A DNA stretch of 64,000 bases from Antarcticibacterium sp. 1MA-6-2 (GCF_021535135.1 NZ_CP091036.1:744001-808000), one strand, 5' to 3'; positions 33,201 through 43,225 are shown, counted from the stretch's first letter. Program-made: numbers and translations. Notes: a model not told the origin generated them from the sequence alone.

Positions 33201-33309
33201 TGATACTGTTAATTCTGAAGCTGTGCCAACTCACGGAAAAGATCATTCAGTTTCACTTACCCTTCCTCCTATGGGTATTATCTATCTTAAAAGAGATACA
33301 AATAATTAA
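30234..33309 (+). CDS. glgB: 1,4-alpha-glucan branching enzyme with long basic N-terminal extension (five frameshifts)
   Basis: Introduces alpha-1,6 branches into the glucan made by GlgE. Repaired length is about 1024 residues against the usual 630-730. The first ~390 residues are an extension rich in Lys, Ser, Thr, Gly and Ala (for example [20 protein letters not shown]), then an amphipathic helical part ([20 protein letters not shown]). The normal enzyme begins near 31404: CBM48 ([20 protein letters not shown]), barrel with [29 protein letters not shown] (nucleophile), TIAEESTAW (acid) and [14 protein letters not shown]. Breaks at 30349-30353, 30527-30531 and 32955-32959 (CTAAG for CCAG), 31587-31590 (ACAG for ACCAG, -1) and the T-run 32002-32006 (-1). 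The extension stays open in the restored frame, so it is not an artefact of one shift. Confidence 0.93.
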
Positions 33310-33337
33310 GAACTATAATTTTAAAAAGTTTTAAAAT

Positions 33338-33368
33338 AAATAATCCTGCCGTTAGAGCAGGATTATTT
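33338..33368. terminator. Bidirectional terminator glgB / secreted gene
   Basis: AAATAATCCTGC (33338-33349) pairs with GCAGGATTATTT (33357-33368) across a 7-base loop. A and T tracts on both sides suit convergent genes. Confidence 0.88.
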
Positions 33369-33385
33369 ATTTGTTTAAGAGTTTG

Positions 33386-33966
33386 TTATCCTACCTGAAC
33401 TTCTTTGGTAAAACTTCTGCCATTTACATGAACAGTAATGGTGTATTTACCCGCAGGCACTTTAGAAAAATCTAATGTTTTCTTTACTATTAAATCATTA
33501 CAATATATAGTATTGACCAAACCGCCCTTTTTGTCATAGACCACAAAAGAAGTTTCCTTCATACCCGGGTTGGTTAGAAAAACTTTTACAAGATTTTTCT
33601 CCGCTTTAAATTGTGGTTTAAAAATAGTCCTGGATGATTTCCCCGTCAACTCTATTCCTGAAACAGTTTTTGTTACTTCTGTTGTTTGGAAACTGTGCTC
33701 TTTTTCCAAAATAAGGAAATAGACACCATTTGGAATTACTTCAAGATTAAAGGTTTTTTTATAATTATTCTTTAATAGAAGATTATCCTTAAATAGGATT
33801 TCTCCTTTTTCATCCTGAAAAAAAGAATTGCTCCTTTTTCTTCTTCGGCAAGTTCAACAGTAAGGATTTGATCACTTGACACCTTTACGTCAAATCCATC
33901 GGCCGCTTTTACTTCAAAATTTACCAGCATAATCAGCATCACTAAAAGTTTAAAAACATTTCTCAT
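33386..33966 (-). CDS. Secreted beta-rich hypothetical protein (one frameshift)
   Basis: A protein of about 193 residues with a signal peptide (KLLVMLIMLVNFEVKA, residues 6-21). The mature part has two beta-repeat-like halves: GEILFKDNLLLKNNYKKTFN followed by NGVYFLILEKE, and DKKGGLVNTIYCNDLIVKKT followed by PAGKYTITVHVNGRSFTKEV. This resembles T9SS sorting or DUF3244-type small beta-domains of Bacteroidota, but the family is not certain. A one-base deletion in the A-run 33818-33824 splits the gene. It is divergent from the AraC regulator and might be under its control. Confidence 0.75.
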
Positions 33967-34080
33967 AATTTTAGGTTTAAAGGTTAATACTTATCTTCCT
34001 TACAAACCTACTGCAGCTTTAGATCTAATTTGAGTCCAGAATATTCCAATTAATTTGCAATTTTACCCTTAGATCTCTTT

Positions 34081-34118
34081 ACGCAAACGATTAATGATAA
34101 AATAGCATATTTTTGCGT
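34081..34118 (+). promoter_or_regulatory. Promoter with inverted repeat upstream of the AraC gene
   Basis: TATTTTTG (34108-34115) fits the -7 box TAnnTTTG. It is overlapped by one arm of an inverted repeat: ACGCAAA (34081-34087) and TTTGCGT (34112-34118), 24 bases apart, with near-matching flanks. The arrangement looks like an operator across the core promoter, possibly for autoregulation. Confidence 0.5.
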
Positions 34119-34180
34119 TAAAAACGGCTACGTGCCTAAAAAGGAATGATAGTAAATTTTATCTTCTAAAATTGCAGGAA

Positions 34181-35055
34181 ATGAAAACTTTAATAAAACC
34201 CACTTTTGAAAAGGTAGAGCTTTTGGCAGTTCATTTTCATACCGTAGATATGATTCTACTCACCAAAATAAGAGTCATACCTTTTGGCATTACCATCCCG
34301 AAATTGAATTGGTGTACGTAAACGGAGGTTCAGGCAAAAGACAAATAGGAAGCCATATTTCTTATTATAGAAAAGGGGATCTTATACTTATAGGTTCTAA
34401 TTTACCTCATTGCGGGTTTACCGATGGGCTTACCAAGAATGAATGCGAAACTGTAATACAACTCAAGCCGGACTTTTTAGGATCTGCGTTTTTTGATATT
34501 CCTGAAATGAGAAACATAAAGTCACTCCTTAACAGTGCAAAAATGGGAATTGTATATCACGGCAATGAAAAACGTATGATAGGTAATGCTATTGAAGAAC
34601 TAAAAGATAAAAATCATTATGAACGCTTACTGGGTTTATTGCAGGTTTTTAAACTTCTTGAAGAAGCTGAAAATTATACAATACTCAACGCCCAGGGCTT
34701 TGTCCTGGAAGCCGAATTACAGGACAATAACAGGATCAATATTATTTTTAATTTTGTAAAGGAAGAATTTCATCGTTTAATTACCCTGGAAGAGGTTGCC
34801 GATATGGTGAGTATGACAGTACCATCATTTTGTCGCTATTTTAAAAAAATAACAGGAAAAACCTTTGTTCAGTTTGTTAATGAGTACAGGTTGGTACATT
34901 CAGCTAAATTGCTTCACGAAAAGCAAGTGAGTATTCTAGATGTTTGTTTTGAAAGTGGATTTAATAATTTTAGCCATTTTAATAAACAATTCAAGAAGTT
35001 CACGGGTAAAACACCTTCAATTTATAGGAATGAATTAAAATTCCTGGTTTCATAA
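34181..35055 (+). CDS. AraC family transcriptional regulator (one frameshift)
   Basis: DNA-binding regulator of about 291 residues. The N-terminal part is a cupin-like sensor (FWHYHPEIELVYVNGGSGKR, about residues 35-54; LILIGSNLPHCGFTD). The C-terminal part is a double helix-turn-helix AraC domain: LEEVADMVSMTVPSFCRYFK and ILDVCFESGFNNFSHFNKQF, ending KFTGKTPSIYRNEL. The start is ATG at 34181; a one-base loss in the T-run 34234-34237 hides the first 40 residues. The effector is unknown; cupin-AraC proteins of this kind usually sense a sugar. A terminator follows directly. Confidence 0.9.
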
Positions 35056-35065
35056 GAACCTAAAA

Positions 35066-35097
35066 CAAAAAAATCCCGCCAGTAGCGGGATTTTTGT
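35066..35097. terminator. Bidirectional terminator AraC / ferredoxin
   Basis: ATCCCGC and GCGGGAT pair around CAGTA, flanked by an A-run and T-run. It serves the convergent AraC and ferredoxin genes. Confidence 0.92.
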
Positions 35098-35111
35098 TTT
35101 GTGAGAAAACT

Positions 35112-35469
<358 letters not shown>

Positions 35470-35617
35470 TTATTTATTTAATTATCTCTTACTTCCTAAA
35501 AATACTGGCAGGAATTTATCCTCTATTTTTATAGGAATTGTAAGAGAATTGTGATCAATAACTTTTATTTTCGTGCACAAATTTAAAGCCAAATCAATTC
35601 ATAACCAAATAAGACAG

Positions 35618-36670
35618 ATGACAATACAGCAGCGGAAGGAACATTTTATTGAACTTGGCGTTTTTCTTAATCAGTTTAGTAATGCGGGGGGAGCAGTTCC
35701 CGCCGGGTTCCCTAAGAATGAAAAGGTTTTCAAAGCACTGCAGGAGCAAATTGAAAGGGCAATTCATTACAATGGATGGTTTACAAAGGAGAATATTTTG
35801 TTTTCACTTGACCAATGGAGCCAGGCTTTAACTGAAGAGAACATTAACAACTGGATAGCTCCTTATAATTTCAAAGAAGAACAATTAAAGACTGTTGCTA
35901 TAATAATGGCAGGAAATATTCCCCTGGTAGGCTTCCATGATTTTCTTTCAGTTCTCATTTCAGGAAACAGGCTCATAGCAAAACAGTCCTCCAATGATCA
36001 AAAATTACTTCCTCTTATCGCTGAATACCTCTACTCCCTGGAACCGGAATACAGAAACAGGATATCTTTTACAGAAGGACGACTTCAAAATTTTGATGCT
36101 GTTATTGCAACGGGCAGTAATAATACCGCCCGATATTTTGAATACTATTTTGCCAGTAAACCTTCTATTATCAGGAAGAACCGCAATTCTGTTGCTGTTC
36201 TCACCGGAGAAGAAAGTCGTGAACAGCTAGAGGCACTTGGAGAGGACATTTTTAAATATTTTGGCCTTGGCTGCAGAAACGTTTCAAAACTTTATGTTCC
36301 TATAGGTTATGATTTTGACGCCTTCTATAAAGCAATTGCTCCCTGGGAAAGACTTTTGGATCATGCGAAATATGCCAACAACTACGACTACAATAAAGCG
36401 GTATACCTGATGAGTGAATTTCCTTTCCTCGATAATGGTTTTCTAATCCTTAAGGAGGATAAAAATTTTGGTTCTCCAATTGCCACTGTTTTTTATGAGG
36501 AGTACTCTAATGATGCGTCATTAAAGGACCTGCTTCAGCAAAATTCTGAAAACCTGCAGTGCGTGGTTTCCGGCGATTCGGTATCCATAGATTTCGGAAA
36601 AAGTCAGCAACCGGGTTTATCTGATTTTGCAGATAATGTAGACACGCTGGCATTTCTTCAGAATCTATAA
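35618..36670 (+). CDS. Acyl-CoA reductase, LuxC family
   Basis: A 350-residue NADPH-dependent reductase of the LuxC/ALDH-like superfamily, expected to reduce acyl-CoA to aldehyde. Recognisable segments: VAIIMAGNIPLVGFHDFLSV (about residues 91-110), RLIAKQSSNDQKLLPLI, DAVIATGSNNTARYFEYYFA and the Cys loop GLGCRNVSKLYVP with the nucleophile Cys. The ATG at 35618 is preferred to a GTG at 35573, because the earlier part has no family resemblance. serC follows 130 bases downstream. Confidence 0.9.
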   Translation: MTIQQRKEHFIELGVFLNQFSNAGGAVPAGFPKNEKVFKALQEQIERAIHYNGWFTKENILFSLDQWSQALTEENINNWIAPYNFKEEQLKTVAIIMAGNIPLVGFHDFLSVLISGNRLIAKQSSNDQKLLPLIAEYLYSLEPEYRNRISFTEGRLQNFDAVIATGSNNTARYFEYYFASKPSIIRKNRNSVAVLTGEESREQLEALGEDIFKYFGLGCRNVSKLYVPIGYDFDAFYKAIAPWERLLDHAKYANNYDYNKAVYLMSEFPFLDNGFLILKEDKNFGSPIATVFYEEYSNDASLKDLLQQNSENLQCVVSGDSVSIDFGKSQQPGLSDFADNVDTLAFLQNL

Positions 36671-36800
36671 AGTTCAGTAGGTAGGCTGTATTCTGTACTT
36701 CATTCTATTTTTATTTGAATCCCCACTTTCGTAACTTGGCAGATGACTAACTATCGATACAAATAATTGCCGAAGACGGCATATTTTTAATTATGATTTT

Positions 36801-37865
36801 ATGAAAAAACACAACTATAGTGCGGGCCCATGTATTCTCCCACAAGAAGTATTTGAGGAAGCTTCCCAGGCAATTTTAAACTTCAATAATTCCGGATTAT
36901 CCATTCTTGAAATTTCACATCGCAGCAAAGATTTCGTGGAAGTAATGGAAGAAGCCCGCAACCTTTCTCTTGAGCTTCTGGGTCTTGAAGGAAAAGGATA
37001 TAAAGCTCTTTTTCTACAAGGTGGTGCCAACATGCAGTTTCTTATGGTGGCATACAATTTACTGGGAAAGAAAGCAGCTTACCTTAATACAAGCACCTGG
37101 TCTTCTAAAGCAATAAAAGAAGCAAAACTTTTTGGTGAAGTTAATGTAGTGGCTTCTTCTGAAGATAAAAATTTCAGCTATATCCCTAAAGGATTTAAAA
37201 TTCCTGATGATGTAGATTATTTTCACTGTACAAGTAACAACACAATTTTTGGGACTCAAATAAAGAAATTTCCTTCTACAAAAGTTCCGGTCGTCTGCGA
37301 TATGAGTAGTGATATCTTCTCAAGACAGCTGGATTTTTCAAAGTTTGATCTTATTTATGCAGGAGCTCAAAAGAATATGGGACCTGCAGGAACCACTCTT
37401 GTTGTTGTTAAAGAGGATATCTTAGGTGAGGTTGAAAGAAAAATACCTTCGATGCTGGATTATAAAGTGCATATTAGCAAAGACAGTATGTATAACACTC
37501 CTGCCGTTTATGCTGTCTATGTTTCGTTGCTTACAATGCGCTGGCTAAAAGCAAATGGTGGTATAGCAGCAATTGAAGAACAGAATGAAAAAAAGGCGGC
37601 CTTGCTATATTCTGAAATAGATATTAATCCTCTTTTCAAAGGTTTTACTGCAACAGAAGACAGATCTATCATGAATGCAACCTTTAACCTATCCAAAGAT
37701 TCTTTAAAAGATAAATTTGATAGAATGTGGAAAGATGCAGGAATCAATGGGTTAAATGGCCACCGAAGTGTAGGTGGTTACAGGGCTTCGATGTATAATG
37801 CCTTACCCCTGGAAAGCGTACAGGTATTAGTTGATGTAATGAGCGATCTTGAACGTGGAGCATAA
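36801..37865 (+). CDS. serC: Phosphoserine aminotransferase
   Basis: PLP enzyme of serine and B6 synthesis that converts 3-phosphohydroxypyruvate and glutamate to phosphoserine. It has 354 residues, starts KKHNYSAGPCILPQEVFEEA, and shows GKGYKALFLQGGANMQF and the PLP lysine in LIYAGAQKNMGPAGTTLVVV. The end carries GLNGHRSVGGYRASMYNALP. The gene is intact, unlike most neighbours. It sits 35 bases before serA, making a serine-synthesis operon. Confidence 0.97.
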   Translation: MKKHNYSAGPCILPQEVFEEASQAILNFNNSGLSILEISHRSKDFVEVMEEARNLSLELLGLEGKGYKALFLQGGANMQFLMVAYNLLGKKAAYLNTSTWSSKAIKEAKLFGEVNVVASSEDKNFSYIPKGFKIPDDVDYFHCTSNNTIFGTQIKKFPSTKVPVVCDMSSDIFSRQLDFSKFDLIYAGAQKNMGPAGTTLVVVKEDILGEVERKIPSMLDYKVHISKDSMYNTPAVYAVYVSLLTMRWLKANGGIAAIEEQNEKKAALLYSEIDINPLFKGFTATEDRSIMNATFNLSKDSLKDKFDRMWKDAGINGLNGHRSVGGYRASMYNALPLESVQVLVDVMSDLERGA

Positions 37866-37900
37866 ATAATAGGAAAAATGTTTCCCGAAAATCAAAGAAA

Positions 37901-38866
37901 ATGAGAGTATTAGCAAATGACGGTATTTCGCAGAGCGGAAAAATTGCTCTTGAAAAAGCCAGTGTTTGAAGTTATTATTACCAAGGTTGCACAGGAGCAA
38001 CTTAAAAATTATCTGAATGAAGAAAAAATAGATGTTATTCTCGTAAGAAGTGGCACCCAGGTGCGGAAAGATCTAATAGACTCCTGTAAGAATCTTAAAA
38101 TAATAGGACGCGGTGGCGTAGGCCTGGATAATATTGATGTTGATTATGCTCTTAGCAAAGGAATAAAGGTAATTAATACTCCCGCAGCCAGTTCATCCTC
38201 TGTTGCAGAATTGGTATTTGCGCATCTCTATGGAGGAGTAAGATATTTATATGACGCTAACAGGAATATGCCTTTAAGTGGAGATTTAGAATTTAAGAAC
38301 TTAAAGAAGAATTATGCAGGAGGAAGGGAATTACGGGGCAAAACTTTGGGAATTATTGGCATGGGACGCATCGGGAAGGAAGTTGCCCGTCTTGCTCTTG
38401 GTATTGGCATGAAAGTTATAGCCAGTGATGATGAAGTTGGACACACTGATATTACGTTACATTTTTATAATGACCAGGTGGTGACAATCCCTATTAAAAC
38501 TGAACCTGTTCAGGAACTTATTAAACACTCTGATTTTATTACACTCCATGTGCTTAAGCACAGCAGGAACCTATTATTGGTAAAGAAGAAATCCAGGAAA
38601 TGAAGAAAGGCGTAGCTATTATCAATACCTCCCGGGGAGGAGTAGTAGATGAAGCGGCGCTTCTGGAAGGTTTGGCTTCAGGCAAAATTTCATTTGCAGG
38701 CCTGGATGTTTTTGAGAATGAACCTACACCTGCGGTAAAAGTTCTAATGGACCAGAAAATCTCGCTCTCCCCACATATTGGAGCTGCAACTCTTGAAGCC
38801 CAGGATAGAATTGGTATAGAACTGGCAGAACAAATCATATCTATTTTAAATGGAAAAAATGTTTAA
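37901..38866 (+). CDS. serA: D-3-phosphoglycerate dehydrogenase, short form (two frameshifts)
   Basis: Catalyses the first step of serine synthesis. Repaired length is about 320 residues, without an ACT domain. It starts MRVLANDGISQSGKIALEKA; IGRGGVGLDNIDVDYAL and the NAD-binding GKTLGIIGMGRIGKEVARLA follow. The catalytic region reads GVAIINTSRGGVVDEAALLE and LSPHIGAATLEAQDRIGIEL (His of the catalytic pair). Breaks: near 37959-37964 (+1; here CCAGTG is present where one base fewer fits) and 38553-38558 (CTTAAG for CCAG, +2). The pair with serC is standard. Confidence 0.95.
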
Positions 38867-38884
38867 AGACTGGTTGATCAATAG

Positions 38885-38913
38885 AAATGCTCCGTCCTCG
38901 GGGCATTTTTTTT
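38885..38913 (+). terminator. Rho-independent terminator after serA
   Basis: AATGCTCC pairs with GGGGCATT around GTCCTC and is followed by a T-run, ending the serC-serA operon. Confidence 0.88.
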
Positions 38914-38977
38914 ATAACTACTTTGGGAATTCAGCCCGCAAAAATATTGTACATTCTTTTCATTAAAATTACTAGTT

Positions 38978-39601
38978 ATGGCATCAATACTTGATTTGTT
39001 AGGTACTCAAAAAGGAGAAGAATTTATAGCAAAGGCCAGTGAGGCAACATCTGAAAGTAAGGAAAATGTTACAGGAGTTTTAGGCATGGCACTTCCCATT
39101 CTTTTAGGGTCTATGAAAAATAACATTAATTCTTCGGAAGGTGAAAAAAGCCTCGACAACGCTCTCAATAGCGAAAAACATGGAGATGATTTTCTTACAA
39201 ATCTCAGTAATGGAAATTCTTCAGAAATGACTGCAGAAGGAAACAAAATTCTGGATCATATCCTGGGGGATAATCAGGGTAATATTGTTTCTGTTATAAG
39301 CAATACATTAGGAATTGAAAAATCTTCTGTTTCTAAAATTATTAAAATGGCAGCACCTCTTCTAATGAGTATACTGTCCAGTCAAAAGAAAAAAACTAAT
39401 ACAGCTTCATCAGGACTAAAAGATCTTCTGAATTCGGTAATGGGAGCATCGGGGAAATTTGATAACTCTCTTATCGAAACAATTTTAAATGGTAAGGGAG
39501 ACGGCAACATTTTAAATGATGTGAAGGGAATGGCACTTGGAGGTGGAAAATCTGGTAAAAAAGATGGTGGTATCCTTGGTGGAATGCTGGGTGGCAAATA
39601 A
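38978..39601 (+). CDS. DUF937 domain protein
   Basis: A 207-residue cytoplasmic protein of the DUF937 (YidB-like) family: two repeats of a helical motif around GVLGMALPILLGSMKNNIN (about residues 31-49) and KIIKMAAPLLMSILSSQKKK (about 122-141). The tail is glycine-rich (GGILGGMLGGK). Function is unknown. In Bacteroidota such genes commonly follow serA, as here. The gene is intact. Confidence 0.85.
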   Translation: MASILDLLGTQKGEEFIAKASEATSESKENVTGVLGMALPILLGSMKNNINSSEGEKSLDNALNSEKHGDDFLTNLSNGNSSEMTAEGNKILDHILGDNQGNIVSVISNTLGIEKSSVSKIIKMAAPLLMSILSSQKKKTNTASSGLKDLLNSVMGASGKFDNSLIETILNGKGDGNILNDVKGMALGGGKSGKKDGGILGGMLGGK

Positions 39602-39638
39602 CAGGAATAATTTTTGTTACTTAGTAAATAAAAAATAA

Positions 39639-40067
39639 ATGAAAAACTTTCTATATCTAATATTCCTTGGCTTAATGATCTATAGCTGTGGTTCAAGCAG
39701 GGAAAGGGACTTTAATAATAAGGAAATCCCTGTAACTGCCAATGACACAGTGAGAATCGCTAATGACAGCCTGGAATATGAAATTATTATTATAGAACCT
39801 GGTTTTCATGCTTTTATTAACAGCATCGCAAGGCCCAGAGGTTACCACAGCCAGTCTTACCTTGAAAATAAAAACCAATTTCTAACCCAGGACTATAATG
39901 CCCGGGTGAGAAATCCTCTCCAGTATAATCCCAATCTTTATGTTCAGGAAATCAATTATGAGCCAAGCATTGATTATGGATATGAAGTAAATTACCTGCT
40001 CTACAATTATTTTGTCTTCTTTTCCAGGGAATATAACCAGCGGTTTTCTGTACCCACACGATTGTAA
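39639..40067 (+). CDS. DUF6146-like lipoprotein
   Basis: A 142-residue lipoprotein with signal FLGLMIYSCGSS and lipobox Cys about residue 17. The conserved-looking core HSQSYLENKNQFLTQDYNAR and NPNLYVQEINYEPSIDYGYE resembles the DUF6146 family. The role is unknown. It is 37 bases after the DUF937 gene and may be cotranscribed with it. The family name is from memory. Confidence 0.75.
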   Translation: MKNFLYLIFLGLMIYSCGSSRERDFNNKEIPVTANDTVRIANDSLEYEIIIIEPGFHAFINSIARPRGYHSQSYLENKNQFLTQDYNARVRNPLQYNPNLYVQEINYEPSIDYGYEVNYLLYNYFVFFSREYNQRFSVPTRL

Positions 40068-40110
40068 AGGATATTTTTTTAATTGGGCGTAGATGTAATA
40101 TATTTGCAGC

Positions 40111-40413
40111 ATGAATAAATTGAAGCAGCGTTGGGGTATAGAATCTAACTTTCAGATCATTCTCATTCTAATTGTTTTCGCATTGACGGGTTCTACTTCA
40201 ACAAAACTTGCAGGTCCATTGTGTGATTTTTTAGGTCTTCATCAGGATTCTTCTCCCTGGTATTTTTACTGGCTTATCAGGATTATGCTTATTTTTCCAA
40301 TTTACCAGGTACTGCTCGTGTTTTTTGGATGGCTATTTGGCCAGTTTAAATTTTTCTGGCAGTTTGAAAAGAAAATGCTGAGCCGAATAGGACTTGCACG
40401 ATTTTTAAATTAA
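40111..40413 (+). CDS. DUF6787-like small membrane protein
   Basis: A 100-residue protein with two hydrophobic helices (about residues 15-33 and 51-72) and a conserved-looking C-terminus FGQFKFFWQFEKKMLSRIGL. It resembles the DUF6787 family of Flavobacteria. The stop is one base before the start of the next gene, which indicates an operon leading to the TonB receptor. Confidence 0.7.
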   Translation: MNKLKQRWGIESNFQIILILIVFALTGSTSTKLAGPLCDFLGLHQDSSPWYFYWLIRIMLIFPIYQVLLVFFGWLFGQFKFFWQFEKKMLSRIGLARFLN

Positions 40414-40414
40414 A

Positions 40415-40729
40415 GTGAGTAGTTTAAAAAAACATATAATACTATTCTTTGCTCTGGCCCTACTGTTCCCATCGGCAGTTAGCCTTACCCACATTTACGC
40501 CCACGAGATCCAGGTAGAATGCAATCACGAATCGCAGGTACACTTACATAAAAAGAACATTGACTGTGAACTATGTCATCTTCAACACAGTTCCTTCTTT
40601 ACATTTGCTCCTTTTAATTTTGAGCTATTCCAGCCCGAAATTTTCAATAAAAAATTTTTTCTTCATTATCAGTTTTTAAGTGAATACCAGAGGCTTTCCT
40701 TTGGGTTGCGTGCACCTCCCGTTGTTTAG
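40415..40729 (+). CDS. His/Cys-containing small secreted protein upstream of the TonB receptor
   Basis: A 104-residue protein with GTG start and signal peptide (HIILFFALALLFPSAVS). The mature part carries a dense His/Cys stretch with HEIQVECNHESQVHLHKKNI and DCELCHLQHSS, which could bind a transition metal. It is followed 61 bases later by the TonB receptor with a His/Glu-rich loop, so a joint role in metal uptake or sensing is likely. The family is not recognised with certainty. The GTG start is preferred because it directly follows the previous gene. Confidence 0.75.
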   Translation: MSSLKKHIILFFALALLFPSAVSLTHIYAHEIQVECNHESQVHLHKKNIDCELCHLQHSSFFTFAPFNFELFQPEIFNKKFFLHYQFLSEYQRLSFGLRAPPVV

Positions 40730-40790
40730 TAATATCAGCCCCGATTCCCCGGGAAATTTATTTAACTAATAATTTTTTGAAGAATATAAA

Positions 40791-43077
40791 ATGTACAAAT
40801 ATTTATGTATGGTATTTGCCATGCTCATCGCAAGCTCGGCACTGTCACAAAATTTAATTGAGGGAAAAATTACTGATGCAGAAACGGGACAACCTGTTTT
40901 TGGTGCTTCAGTTTCAGTACCCAAACAAGAAAAAGGAAGCCTTTCTTCTCCGGACGGTAATTTTAGAATAATAAACCTTGCGAACGGAAATCACCAACTG
41001 GTAATATCCTCATTAGGGTATGCAACTAGAACTCTTACTGTCACTGTTCCTTTACAAAATCCCATTAGTATTACTCTGGAACCTTCAGCAATAGAAATGG
41101 AGGAAGTTATAGTATCTACTCCTTTTCATAGATTACAGAGTGAAAATGTGGTTATGGTCACTCGCGCTACTGTAGATGATTTAAATAGATCTGGCGCTGT
41201 AACTTTAGCAAATGGAATCTCGCAGCTTCCCGGCGTAGAGACAGTAACTACGGGGGCGGGAATAGGAAAACCAGTAATAAGGGGATTAAGTTCTAACAGA
41301 GTTTTAGTCTATGCACAGGGAGTAAGGCTGGAAAATCAGCAATATGGAGATGAGCATGGTCTGGGTTTAAGTTCCAGTGGAGTAGAAAGTGTAGAAGTAA
41401 TTAAAGGACTTAGCTTCATTGTTATACGGGAGTGATGCCCTTGGCGGAGTTCTCTACCTAAATCCTGAAAAATACAGCGCAGTTAACAGTACAGCAGTTG
41501 ATGCTTAATGTTGCCTATCACAGCAATACCCTGGGAACAGAATATAATGCAGGAGTAAAATCATCAGGAGATAGGTTTAAGTATCTCATTAGGGGTAATT
41601 ATGCCGCCCACAGTGACTACGAAACCGGAAATGACCTTAGGGTTACTAATTCCCGGTTTAATGAATTTGATCTAAAGGGAGGAATTGGTTACCAGGATTC
41701 AAAATACCGTGGAGATCTTAGGTATAATTACAATAATTCAGGAGTTGGAATACCAGAGGAAATAGGAGAACAATCTACGTCCAGGGAATTATTAGAGCCC
41801 TATCAGGAAGTTGAAAATCACATTTTAAGCTTTGACAACAGGCTCTTTTTTAGAAATTCAAGCCTTGATATTAAAGTGGGTTACCTCTTTAATAATCGAA
41901 GAGAATTTGAAGACCACCATCATCACGAGGAAGAGGAACACGAGGAGGAGCACGAGGAAGAGGAGCACGAAGAAGTTATACCTGAAGGAGAGGAGCATCC
42001 GGCTCTTGAGATGCACCTGGAGACTTTAAATTATGATATCAAGTATAATACTCCACAATGGGGGAATTTTGAAACCATTATTGGAGTACAGGGAATGTTC
42101 CAGACAAACTCCAATTTTGGAGAAGAAATTTTAATTCCAGACGCACAGGTTAGAGATATAGGTTTTCTTGCCACCACCCATTACCATCTGGATAAATTTG
42201 ATTTTCAGGCTAAGTCTAAGGTTTGATAACCGAAGACTGGAGACCAAAGAACATGGAGAGGAAGGAGAAGAAGAATTTTTTGCACCTATTGAAAGAAATT
42301 TTACAAGTTATAATGGCGCTCTGGGTGTAAAATTTCAGGTTTTACCTGCCCTGACTGCTCGAATTAACGGCGCGTCAGGATTCCGTGCCCCAAACCTGGC
42401 CGAACTTACCGCCAATGGAAGCCACGAAGGTACTAACAGGTATGAAATAGGAAATTCTTCTCTGGACAATGAACAAAATTTCCAGCTGGACCTCGCATTG
42501 GAATATAGAAACGAGCATTTTGAATTATTTGCAAATGCTTTCCACAACAAAATAAATAATTATATCTACCTGAACCCAACCGGAGAATTTATTGAAGAAG
42601 ATCCTGTTTTTGAATATTTCCAGAATGATGCAAGGTTATATGGTGGAGAAGCTAGGTATTCATATTCACCCCCACCCTATTCACTGGCTGCATATAGAGA
42701 GTAGCATAGAAACAGTGGAAGGGGAACAAGGTGATGGAGAAAATCTGCCCCTAATCCCCGCAACTTCCTTTACAAATACTCTGAGAATAGAACTTGAAAA
42801 GGCCAGTTTTCTAAAGGAGACTTACACATTCGTCACCCTAAAGACTACGCTGGACCAGGATAAAACCGGAGTTTTTGAAACTATTACTCCAGGATATTCG
42901 CTTCTAAGTGCAGGGTTGGGTGGAAATTTTAATCTTGGAGGATTAGATTTAGGATTGCGTATAGCAGGTTCAAATCTATTGGATAAAACATATATTTCTC
43001 ATTTATCCAGATTAAAACCTGATGGGATTCCCAATATGGGTAGAAATGTGACAGTGAGTTTAAAAGCTTCTCTCTAG
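40791..43077 (+). CDS. TonB-dependent receptor with His/Glu-rich loop, probable metal uptake (four frameshifts)
   Basis: Outer-membrane active transporter, about 760 residues after repair. Order: signal peptide, CarboxypepD_reg-like domain (GKITDAETGQPVFGASVSVP), plug domain (VTLANGISQLPGVETVTTGA; GKPVIRGLSSNRVLVYAQG), then the barrel, ending GIPNMGRNVTVSLKASL. Between about 41918 and 41995 an extracellular loop carries FEDHHHHEEEEHEEEHEEEE, the pattern of zinc receptors such as ZnuD. Breaks: 41409-41413 (CTTAG for CCAG), 41504-41508 (CTTAA), 42210-42214 (CTAAG for CCAG) and 42652-42656 (CTAGG for CTGG), each +1. Zinc is the best guess; nickel or copper is possible. Confidence 0.9.
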
Positions 43078-43176
43078 GTACTATTTCAGCGGGAAAACCC
43101 AAGAGCACTTCGGAGGAAGATATTTTAACTCAAACATCTACTAACGAGGAATGAAGTATAGACATTCCCGGAATAA

Positions 43177-43206
43177 AAAAGGAGGAAACCACGGTTTCCT
43201 CCTTTT
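43177..43206. terminator. Bidirectional terminator TonB receptor / 43226 gene
   Basis: AAAAGGAGGAAACC (43177-43190) is complementary to GGTTTCCTCCTTTT (43193-43206). It lies between convergent genes. Confidence 0.9.
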
Positions 43207-43225
43207 ACTTATATAATCTCTTTTC

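Noticed and set aside
16230..33309. Decay of the glucan/trehalose locus into pseudogenes
   Set aside because: The breaks hit essential genes (parC, parE, murA) at the same motif, the codons on both sides stay conserved, and every gene is restored to normal length by one- or two-base repairs. Error is more likely than decay.
38548..38603. Programmed ribosomal frameshifting in serA and similar genes
   Set aside because: Twenty or more unrelated genes share it, no slippery heptamer or downstream structure is common to them, and most need removal of a base that is not in a slip site.
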